Shown in pieces: positions 10,402-20,717 of a DNA stretch of 64,000 nucleotides. The translations under genes and the position numbers were made by a program. Under the pieces are notes generated by a model. That model was given only the letters and a program-made list of their open reading frames with translations. It made no database searches and was not told where the DNA came from. Origin of the DNA: Pleurodeles waltl (Eukaryota; Chordata; Amphibia; Caudata; Salamandridae). The stretch lies in NCBI RefSeq assembly GCF_031143425.1, contig NC_090447.1, positions 23,657,426-23,721,425 on the forward strand, in the 5' to 3' direction. Numbering within the stretch: position 1 is the first letter of the stretch; every line of letters begins with the position of its first letter.

Positions 10402-11771
10402 CCACTTTTAGAAAAATTGCATTTTCCAGCCCTCTAGCCATTTGGTACCTGCAGCCTCTCCTGGGACTGACTGGGTGTAACTGACAGCAGGACTTTGTGG
10501 ATAGCTCCCAGATATTTACACAATAGAGGGATTACATGTGCCTGAATGGGCCATCTGCTAGCAGGATTTGGGCGGGATCTCAGCTTAACACAGCCCCACT
10601 TACAACTGATGTACTCTGCTTTCACACAAAGGTCTTATCACCTCCAGATTTTCACTCCAGCCAGCTTGGAACCAAAGCAGGGGAGCACTTCAAAGAGAAA
10701 TCTCTAGAAACTTATCACAACTTCAAATGAGGCACTAGGCCTCAGATTCACTCTTCAGTTAACTTTATGGGCCTGTGGAATTACTCTCAGGGGTCAGCCT
10801 GCTGCTGTGAACTACTGTGCAGTCTGCAAGACTGGTTTGCTGTATCTCAAAGGATTGCTTTGCTGCAAGGAGCCTGCCTTGAACACTGAGAGGCCAGCCC
10901 TGCTATTTGAGCCCTGCATCTTCACCTGAACCCAGGACAACCATAATGACCCCCAAGGACTAGTTGCTGGCCTCCTGTTCAGAGCAACAGGGACATAAAA
11001 GGCTTCCACCAACTTGAACCCAGACTGAGTCTTGAACCCCCAAGTGGTACCCTATCAGTCCTGGACCCTCGGTTGTGGTGCTAAAGGTGCTGTGATAGCC
11101 GAAATCCAAAACTGAGAACAGAGACATTTGTTAGCTAAAACTGCTCTGACAACCGAGGGAAGACCTTGACCAACCTGGTCCTGGGATCCGCCCAAGGTGC
11201 ATCACCAGACAGCCTGACTTTGTGGCTGCTCCCGCTATATTCTTCTCCACAACAGCAAATGCTGTTTAGCGGTCCTTCACCAAAGGAAGTATCTGGGTCC
11301 CTGGAATTGTCTTTGTCTACAGCCTCCTGCCTTGTCCTGCTGGAGATTTTCAACTTCCAAAAAAGAGACTAAGTCCAAATGTAGAAATCCTCACCGGGGA
11401 TCCGGCCCAAGGCTTCCTGACAACAAAGTTCCCACCTTGGAACCCACCTGCAGCCTTGCCCCACTGAACTTCATCTTCTCAGAACATTTTTCTTGAAAAT
11501 TCTTCTGAGTCCGAAGTTAATCGCTAACCAGGCCCAATTAACTTCTTGTAACCGAACCGCACTCCATTGCGGTCAGCCATATTTTTTAACTTTGACTTGA
11601 TCTTTCAGGTGCTAGTTTTTACTAAAACTTTAAAAATGTATAACTCCGGTTCAAATGATTGGATTTTTGTGTTTTTGGTATTAACTGATTTATTAAAAAT
11701 TACTATTCTTTATTAAATTGTTGTGGCATTTCTCTTATGTTGTATTCTCACTTTATGTCTCTTTGTGTGGA
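10402..11771. other. Unassigned interspersed sequence
   Basis: No gene was found. The stretch around 11600-11760 (an ATAACTCCGGTTC segment followed by A/T-rich DNA) looks like dispersed salamander repeat sequence, but I could not define boundaries or class. Confidence 0.35.
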
Positions 11772-12655
11772 GTTGATTTACTCCTGATAATTTCACATCA
11801 CATAGATGTGATATAGAAGCTAGAACCCTCAAACATCATGTTAGATGTCAGGGTAGCTCCTCGTCAGAAAGGTGCTGCAATATCTGACGGACCCCACTAG
11901 GGGGCACTTTGCTGGAGATCTTCACTGATGGTATGTGACACGATGGAAAGCACGTAGGAATACATCCCTTTCGGGAGCGTGGCCCCAGGGTAGGTCTCCG
12001 GACTTACTGACGTTGTCAAATTACACAACGTCAGTCTAGTGGCATGCCTTGTCCCATGGAGTTTACTCCCTGATTTAGGATAGGCTCTTCTATATCACAT
12101 CTATTTGATGTGAAACTATTGTGAGTAAATCAACAAATTTGTTGTTTTTCACTAATTTTTCAATACTTGGCACACTGTCCATTGAGTTATTATAGTTCAG
12201 GAGAAGGCATTGTTGTCTTTTGGTCCTGAAGAAGCGCCATATGATCCGATTGGACTAATGAGAGGCGTGAAACATGTTGACCTGTCCTGGTGGAAGCAAG
12301 TTTCCTCCACCTCGATTTCAGTAGAGTGTGGGTACATTATTGCCTGTTTACTCTACACTGTTTTTTAATCTTGTCCAGGATCCTGCCGCATTCAATAAAC
12401 CAGGGTTTGGAGGCTCCTGAGGCAATTTTAACTTTTCTGTTTCTTTTCTCCTGTCTGTTTCTTGGTCTTTGCCAGTAGGGTTGAATGTATTCCTACGTGC
12501 TTTCCATCGTGGCACATACCATCAGTGAAGATCTCAGGCATACTGCCCCCTAGTGGGGACCGTCAGATATTGCAGCGGCTTTCTGACGAGGAGCTACCCT
12601 ACGATGAAGCATGACATCTAACATGATGTGTGAGGGTTCTAGCTCCTATATATAG
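11772..12655. repeat. Compound inverted repeat
   Basis: The outer arms 11811-11966 and 12486-12654 are inverted copies (for example CATCATGTTAGATGTC and GACATCTAACATGATG, and CGTGCTTTCCATCGTG with its partner). A second inverted pair, 11772-11818 with 12087-12134, is nested inside. An internal segment at 12222-12282 contains a CTGAAGAA...GAAAC motif framed by GGTC/GACC. The compound arms and this motif resemble ends of Penelope-like elements, but no reverse transcriptase is present. Confidence 0.55.
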
Positions 12656-13301
12656 AAGTGCCTGTCAATGTTTCTCCTACCTATATATTTACTGGAACAG
12701 TGTATTTTTGTTTAATATGAATATAGAAGTAGCCATCCTTCTAATTGAATCCTAACTAAATCCCCTTCACTCTGTCTAAACTTTACTTTGTGTGTCAGTT
12801 TATGAGCTTGAATACTTACTTGTAGTGGTCGTATTTAATAATCCTACCTTGTGAGATTAACCAGTGAAATGGGTCCCGGTGTCCACAGCTCTAACCCCCA
12901 GTCCCTATTTTGGGACATGACATTGACAAACATTGTCTTCTGTGCTTATCAATCCCTAGGGTGTGGCTCTGTTTTTATTACTCTCCGGGGCCCATCTCCA
13001 TTTTACTGTCTGCTTCAGCCAAGTGGCATCACCAAAAAGTGGATCTGTTCCTCTGTCCCTCTTATATCTGTTCCAAGTTGGTGACGTTACCAGGTTCTGG
13101 GGTGTGAAAGTTACTGGTTCACGGTCTGTTCATTGTTTGAGGTTCTTCTCCTGGGCAGGGCTAGCCGATGTTCCCTGGGGGCTGTCGCAGGTAGCGATTA
13201 ATGCCACCAGCTTACTTCCTAGTGATATCGGCCATTCCTCAATCCAGTACCCAGCCTGCTTCAGTGTGTCAAAGAAATATCATTCTCACAAATTACTTTC
13301 C
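12656..13301. other. Unassigned spacer
   Basis: No reading frame of recognisable type and no repeat boundary was found. Confidence 0.35.
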
Positions 13302-16300
13302 TTTTTTTTTATAAAACATTTTATTATAGTTTCCAAAAACAAAATACAGATACATTTTCATTCTTCGGTCCATAGCAATAATGAACCTACAATTCATATT
13401 CACACATTTTCCTCCCATCTTTAATCATAGCGTGCATAATACCCGTTATGTTGTAGCAGAAAACAATTGAATCTCCATATCTGAAGGCTATTGTGTACGC
13501 CTACTGGGCTCAATCAGTATCATTCTGTATATGGGGCTAACCTCCTTGGATCTTGAAGTGTTTCTGGGGTCATCCCCTTGCCATGTAGATCAGTCCTTCC
13601 ATACCCATACAGTGATCCAGTCCTTTTCTCCAACCCTCCAGCGATGGAGGTTCTGTGTTTTATCCAATTCTGAGCAATGTCTCTCTTTGCAGCTAGGAGA
13701 GTGATCCACAGTTCTTTTAGGTCTATGTGATCCTGTAGGAGGACCATCTCGGGAGGCCTGTGGAAGCCGCTAACTCTGAACCTCACCTATGGCTGAGAGA
13801 ACCCTCTCCCAGAGGGGCGCAGTACCTCACAATTCCTCACAGCATGCATCAAGTCCCCCCTCCATTTTCCAGGAGGAGAAGACAGTGTGAGGAGTGCCGT
13901 AATCCTCTCCTCCATAATCTGCATCTTGTAAGATATGTGCAGTGTAGCTAATGCAATTGGGTAAGCCGAAACCGTGCTGGTACTGCAGCCTTTATTGGGG
14001 AGTACAGGGCCTCTCTCCAGTTATCCTCCATGAGGGGTCTTAAGTCTACCTCCCAGGCCTCCCACATGCAGAAATGAGACAGGTGTATTAATCACTGATT
14101 TATAAATTTGCTAGATGTCAGTTCATAAATCAATATTTTGACTGGGAGCTCCCTGATGTTAGGGGTCAGGGTGGGACAAAGCTGTAGGTATCTAACAAAC
14201 TGGTTGAGATGAAGTTCGAATTCAGTCTGTAACACGGTAAAGAATTCAAAGTCATCCCTTGCATCACATCCCCATAATGTGGATATCTCAATTGTGTCCA
14301 TTGTCAAAATCCCACTAGCCGAGTCACTGAGGGGAGCCTATTCCCAGCCCCAGAGGGGTTCTCACCCAAAATCTATCCCTCCATCCCAGAGACTTAGGGC
14401 CTGATTTAAGGAAAGTGGCACTGCACCCAGTGCATTGCCACTTTTCTTGCGCCCCTTTGCGCCCCCCTAACACCACCATGTGTGCACTGTATGTAAGATA
14501 CGCCGCACCATGGCGGAAGTTAGGGAAACTAGTGTCAAAGGTTTTGACACTAGGTTGGAGCTTTGCAGGATTAGCATAAAAAATGTTGACGTTAATCCTC
14601 CAAAGCCCATTAGGCCCATTGAAAACAATGGCATGCCTCCTTTTAACGCCTGCTCTGAGGAGGCGTTAAAAGTGCCAAAAAAAATTATGCAAAGAAATCT
14701 GCTAGATTTCTATGCATCATTTTTCCCCCCCCCCTAACGGGGGGACACCCCTTTTGCATACCTTTTGCCTGGTGCATGCATGATGTAGTGCAAAGGGTTA
14801 CAAAGCGCTGCAGTGCATGCATCGCACCACTTTGCAAATTTGGCACAGCGATTTTGTCCTCTTTGGGCCACATTAACGTAAAAAATGATGCTAATGTGCG
14901 TGCAAGGAGACGCCAGGGGCTCTTAAATCAGCCCCTTAGTCATGTTGTGCCATATCTTTCGTATAGTTGTTGTGGACGGAGGGAGAGCTAGGTTAGTTGT
15001 ACCCTTATAGAGCAGATGGAGAGCTGTTCTCCCTACATTGCCCATGATTTAGAAGCAAAAGCGGGCTTTCTTTCTGAATTGTACCACCATTATTAAAGAT
15101 CGCTTGGTGGGCGTCTATATCAGCTGTGGTGATGCCCCTATCATAAGTATGTTTGTACTATTTGCGTAAAGCAATTCTGCCCCTCTCCACCAGTCTTGCC
15201 AGAAGAAGCTTCTGAGGATGGAGTTGGTTTTGGCCCAGAAGCTCAGGGGAATCAAGTAAGGGTAATTTTGTAACTAGTAGAGAACTCTGGGTATCTACAC
15301 CATTTTAAAAATCACCAAGTGGCCCAGTAGACACAAGGGAAGTGCTGACCAAAGCCTCACATCTGACAAAATCTGTCAAGCAGGGGTTGAATCTTGCTCA
15401 GGCAGGTGTCAGAAGGACTCCTAGATATTTGGATCCCCCCACTGTAATCTGAGGGCTGTGTGCACACGTTATGTCTTGGGGCGTGTCTCCCATGAGGAAC
15501 AAGGAGGATTGGTCTTATTTGTATACAAGCTAGAAAAAGTGGCAAATGTGTGGAGGATCTGCATAAAACAGAGGCTGGACTACTGCAGGTCACCCATAAA
15601 CACTAGGACATCATCCACATATAGAGTGATCCTGTCCTTAATGTCTGGTGCCCAGCCAAAACCTCTGATATGGGTGTTGACAGTGATCCACTGCGCCAGG
15701 GGCTTTACCACTATCACGAAAAGTAGGGGAGAAAACAGGCACCCCTGCCTGGTGCCCCCACACCAAAAGCTCTCCTTAAGTGGCTCTCCCAATCGTGACT
15801 CGTGCCACTAAATATGTATATATTAACCTCACATTCGGACAAAATTGGAGACCAAAACTGAGCATCTCATATAAGAGGAAGAGCTAGTCCCAATCTACAG
15901 AGTCAAATGCTTTCTGGAAGTCGACTGGAAGAGTGAAATGGGTCCTGAAGTCTGCCTGTCAATGCCAATGCATTGAGAACCTCCCTAATGTTCTGTCTAG
16001 TCACCGGCCTCGGCATAAAGACGGCTTGATCTCTCGTCACAAATAAACCGATCACTTTGATTAATCGGTTTACAGGGACTTTGGGGGTAACCTCCACTTC
16101 AACATTCAATTATGAAATGGGGCGAGAGGACGAGCATCGCGCTTATGGCCATCCCGTTGATACATTCCCACAGCATCTGCTAAACAGAGGTGGTGGAGGA
16201 CAGCTTCTTCCACTCCACTGGTTCCAGGAGCACTTTTACCATAGGGGTCAGTGAGTTTAGAAAAAAATGTAAGTATTCCACAGAGAATCCATTAAGCTCC

Positions 16301-16830
16301 AGGCCCTTCCCAGGTTTGGCTGACTGAGGGCCTCTGTGAGTTCCTCCTCTGTGATTTGCCCCTCCCGAGATTCTATCTCCAAAGAGGCTAGGCCTCTACG
16401 AAGAAGGTCTCCAATAAAGCCCTCTAATTGCCCACCATCCGGCAGGATGTCTGTAGGATATAAGTTGCCATAGTAGGACATGAATCCTGGGCTATGGTCA
16501 TATTTTCCCTAATTACATCCCTTTTTTCTGTCTCAAGAAGGGCTATGGGCTCTTGTCCTATATTATTAGAGCTTAACCAGTTAAGTGTTCTGGCTTTATT
16601 AACCCAATGGTATATGAGACTCTGAGCTGCCAACCAATCTTTTCTAGCTTTGGAAAGACCACACACCAGATCTGAATTCTCACCACCCTGCTGCTGTCAG
16701 AGATGGGTAAAAAGTGACCTAGTCAAGAACAGGATTTTTGGGCTCCGGATTAGAAAGAGTAGAGCATTGCCCATGGGTGGAGCACCCTCCACGTGTCCAC
16801 AAGGCCCAGGGCTGCCATAAACTTGGTCGA
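13302..16830 (-). pseudogene. Decayed antisense L1-like LINE (ORF2 remnants)
   Basis: Read on the minus strand from about 16.8 kb to a poly(A)-like tail at 13302-13310. The order of fragments follows an L1-type ORF2. A pre-polymerase linker (16666-16257, with ITEEELTEAL) comes first. Polymerase pieces follow (16109-15903, with VTRDQAVFMP; 15792-15580, with GTRQGC, PLLFVIVVKPLAQWI and LYVDDV in place of the usual YADD), then carboxy-terminal pieces (about 14307-14092 and 13786-13520, with LLAAKRDIAQNW). Stops and frame changes separate all pieces, and a 539-bp MITE interrupts the 3' half. It is an old, inactive insertion. The 5' end is not sharply defined and no target duplication was found. 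Confidence 0.7.
14397..14935. mobile_element. 539-bp MITE with TTA duplication
   Basis: The termini GGGCCTGATTTAAG and the inverted GGGGCTGATTTAAG are flanked by a 3-bp TTA duplication (14394-14396 and 14936-14938). This is the target signature of PIF/Harbinger elements. The interior is non-coding. It lies inside the L1-like remnant and so is younger than it. Confidence 0.8.
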
Positions 16831-17295
16831 TGACGTTGCCCCCATGACCATCTCCCATTTACCTGCCATGTTCCCAAGGAAAATGGTGATACAAGTGCCC
16901 CAAAAATTCCACAAAGTTCTGGATAGAGTGAGGGTGTTGATGTGTCAAGCCGAAGAGGGCATTTGAGTCAAAGCAGTACATACCTCTGCCCCATCTTCCA
17001 TCCTCCTGTCTTCCTCCTTTCCACCACATTGGTCCACCGGCTGAGCAAATTGGGGTTGTCACTGCCACCCGCCTCTTGGATCTGGAGTGATTTCTGTTGC
17101 AAAGGCAATTGTGGAACAAGGCAACAATACCTGTGTTTCTGCCATTTTGGGAGGATTTCCATTTAACAACGACAGAGCATTCCACTCGTGGACCCTGTTT
17201 TCTTCCACCCATTTCCATATCTCCTTTGATGTTTTGAAGAAAAAGGTTCAACAGAACTTTAGGGTTTAGTAGCAAAAAGACACCTGTGCCTGATA
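16831..17295. other. Unassigned sequence between LINE remnant and minisatellite
   Basis: Reading frames occur on both strands (for example a 138-codon minus-strand frame at 16859-17275), but none has a recognised domain and their overlap suggests chance. It could be the 5' part of the L1-like remnant. Confidence 0.3.
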
Positions 17296-17541
17296 TTTAG
17301 ATTGCAGAGTTTCAGGCAGTGAGGAGATACGAGCTGCACAGGTTTCAGACATTAAGGAGGTATGAGCTGCACAGGTTTCAGGCAGTGAGGATGTATGAGT
17401 TGCACAGGTTTCATGCAGTGAGGTAGTATGAGCTGTACAGGTTTCAGGCAGTGAGGTGGTATGAGCTGCACAGGTTTCAGACAGTGAGGAGGTATGGGCT
17501 GCACAGGTTATCAGGCAGTGAGGAGGTATGGGCTGCACAGG
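17296..17541. repeat. 33-bp minisatellite, left segment
   Basis: About seven copies of a 33-bp unit contain GAGCTGCACAGGTTTCAGG and CAGTGAGGAGGTAT. The array stops at the LTR element and resumes at 26793. The last five bases ACAGG are the duplicated target. Confidence 0.85.
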
Positions 17542-20500
17542 TGTAGGAGGCTGGACTGGCTTGTAGTGAGTACCAAGGGGTACTTGCACCTTGCACCAGG
17601 CCCAGTTATCCCTTATTAGTGTATAGGGTGTCTAGCAGCTTAGGCTGATAGATAATGGTAGCTTAGCAAAGCAGCTCAGGCTGAACTAGGAGACGTGTGA
17701 AGCTACTACAGTACCACTTAGTGTCATATGCACAATATCATAAGAAAACACAATACACAGTTATACTAAAAATAAAGGTACTTTATTTTTATGACAATAT
17801 GCCAAAGTATCTTAGAGTGTACCCTCAGTGAGAGGATAGGAAATATACACAAGATATATATACACAATAGCAAAAATATGCAGTATAGTCTTAGAAAACA
17901 GTGCAAACAATGTATAGTTACAATAGGATGCAATGGGGAAACATAGGGATAGGGGCAACACAAACCATATACTCCAGAAGTGGAATGCGAACCACGAATG
18001 GACCCCAAACCTATGTGACCTTGTAGAGGGTCGCTGGGACTATTAGAAAATAGTGAGAGTTAGCAAAATAACCCACCCCAAGACCCTGAAAAGTGAGTGC
18101 AAAGTGCACCAAAGTTCCCCTAAGGACAAAATAGTCGTGTTAGAGGGAGAATGCAAGGAAAACACAAATCAGCAATGCAACAACGATGGATTCCTGTCTG
18201 AAGGTACCTGTGGAGCAAGGGGACCAAGTCCAAAAGTCACAAGCAGCTCGGAGATGGGCAGATGCCCAAGAAATGCCAGCGGTTGGTGCAAAGAAGCTCT
18301 TACTAGGCTGAAGAACTGTGAATACTTCAGGAACGACAAGGGCTAGAGACTTCCCCTTTGGAGGATGGATCCCCCACGCCTTGGAGAGTCGTGCAGAAGT
18401 GTTTTCCCGCCGGATGGACGCCAACAAGCCTTGCTACACGCAAATCGTGCGTTTGGCGTTTTTGGACGCTGCTGGGGCCCAGGAGGGACCAGGAGGTCGC
18501 AAATTGGACCTGCAGAGAGAGGGGACGTCGAGCAAGACAAAGAGCCCTCACTGAAGCAGGTAGCACCCGGAGAAGTGCCAGAAACAGGCACTACGAGGAT
18601 GCGTGAAACGGTGCTCGCCGAAGTTGCACAAAGGAGTCCCACGTCGCCGGAGACCAACTTAGAAAGTCGTGCAATGCAGGTTAGAGTGCCGTGGACCCAG
18701 GCTTGGCTGTGCACGAAGGATTTCCGCCGGAAGTGCACAGGGGCCGGAGAAGCTTGCAAAGTCGCGGTTCCCAGCAATGCAGCCCAGCGAGGTGAGGCAA
18801 GGACTTACCTCCACCAAACTTGGGCTGAAGAGTCACTGGACTGTGGGGGTCACTTGGACGGTGTCGCTGGATTCGAGAGACCTCGCTCGTCGTGCTGAGA
18901 GGAGACCCAAGGGACCGGAAATGCAGCTTTTTGGTGCCTGCGGTTGCAGGGGGAAGATTCCGTCGACCCACGGGAGATTTCTTCGGAGCTTCTGGTGCAG
19001 AGAGGAGGCAGACTACCCCCACAGCATGCACAAGCAGGAAAACAGTCGAGAAGGCGGCAGGATCAGCGTTACAGAGTTGCAGTAGTCGTCTTTGCTACTA
19101 TGTTGCAGGTTTGCAGGCTTCCAGCGCGGTCAGCGGTCGATTCCTTATCAGAAGGTGAAGAGGGAGATGCAGAGGAACTCGGCTGAGCTCATGCATTCGT
19201 TATCTAAAGTTTCCCCAGAGACAGAGACCCTAAATAGCCAGAAAAGAGGGTTTGGCTACCTAGGAGAGAGGAAAGGCTACTAACACCTGAAGGAGCCTAT
19301 CAGCAGGAGTCTCTGACGTCACCTGGTGGCACTGGCCACTCAGAGCAGTCCAGTGTGCCAGCAGCACCTCTGTTTCCAAGATGGCAGAGGTCTGGAGCAC
19401 ACTGGAGGAGCTCTGGACACCTCCCAGGGGAGGTGCAGGTCAGGGGAGTGGTCACTCCCCTTTCCTTTGTCCAGTTTCGCGCCAGAGCAGGGGCTAAGGG
19501 GTCCCTGAACCGGTGTAGACTGGCTTATGCAGAATTGGGCACATCTGTGCCCAACAAAGCATTTCCAGAGGCTGGGGGAGGCTACTCCTCCCCTGCCTTC
19601 ACACCATTTTCCAAAGGGAGAGGGTGTCACACCCTCTCTCAGAGGAAGTTCTTTGTTCTGCCATCCTGGGCCAGGCCTGGCTGGACCCCAGGAGGGCAGC
19701 TGCCTGTCTGAGGGGTTGGCAGCAGCAGCAGCTGCAGAGAAACCCCAGGAAGGGCAGTCTGGCAGTACCAGGGTCTGTGCTACAGACCACTGGGATCATG
19801 GAATTGTACCAACAATGCCAGGATGGCATAGAGGGGGCAATTCCATGATCATAGACATGTTACATGGCCATATTCGGAGTTACCATGGTGAAGCTACATA
19901 TAGGTAGTGACCTATATGTAGTGCACGCGTGTAATGGTGTCCCCGCACTCACAAAGTTCAGGGAATTGGCTCTGAACAATGTGGGGGCACCTTGGCTAGT
20001 GCCAGGGTGCCCTCACACTAAGTAACTTTGCACCTAACCTTTACCAGGTAAAGGTTAGACATATAGGTGACTTATAAGTTACTTAAGTGCAGTGTAAAAT
20101 GGCTGTGAAATAACGTGGACGTTATTTCACTCAGGCTGCAGTGGCAGGCCTGTGTAAGAATTGTCAGAGCTCCCTATGGGTGGCAAAAGAAATGCTGCAG
20201 CCCATAGGGATCTCCTGGAACCCCAATACCCTGGGTACCTCAGTACCATATACTAGGGAATTATAAGGGTGTTCCAGTAAGCCAATGTAAATTGGTAAAA
20301 ATTGTCACTAGCCTGTTAGTGACAATTTGAAAGTAATGAGAGAGCATCACCACTGAGGTTCTGGTTAGCAGAGCCTCAGTGAGACAGTTAGGCACCACAC
20401 AGGGAACATATACATGCACACCTATGAGCACTGGGGCCCTGTGTGACAGGGTCCCAGTGACACATACATATAGGCCACAAACCTATGAGCACTGGGGTCC

Positions 20501-20687
20501 TGACTAGCAGGATCCCAGTGACACATAACAACCATACTGAAAACATGGTGTTTTCACTATGAGCACTGAGGCCTGGCTATCAGGTTCCCAGTGAGACAGT
20601 GAAAACAGTGACAAAACACCCTGACATACACTCACAAACAGGCCAAAAGTGGGGGTAACAAGGCTAGAAAGAGGCTACCTTCTCACA
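17542..20687 (-). repeat. 3' LTR of element B (element orientation)
   Basis: It is the same length as the 5' LTR. About nine differences were seen by eye, six of them within 18051-18071. A poly(A) signal AATAAA on the element strand lies at 17782-17787, about 240 bp before the LTR end, which suggests where R/U5 lies. Confidence 0.9.
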
Positions 20688-20703
20688 CAACCCCCCCCCA
20701 AAC
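20688..20703 (-). promoter_or_regulatory. Polypurine tract of element B
   Basis: On the element strand GTTTGGGGGGGGGTTG runs into the 3' LTR. The run of nine G (20691-20699) is an unusually pure G tract for plus-strand priming. Confidence 0.7.
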
Positions 20704-20717
20704 GAAGGACAATAAGG

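Noticed and set aside
12222..12282. Genuine hammerhead ribozyme
   Set aside because: CTGAAGAA and GAAAC are present, but the outer helix pairs the wrong strands and an extra A separates the core from stem II. Kept only as a lead.
16859..17275. 138-codon minus-strand frame
   Set aside because: No domain, and overlapped by comparable frames on the other strand. Probably chance or old LINE sequence.
18140..19907. Cluster of frames inside the long LTR (up to 177 codons), duplicated at 24245-26012
   Set aside because: They overlap on both strands, have no recognisable domains and appear only because this LTR portion is GC-rich and short of stops. Duplication reflects the two LTRs.
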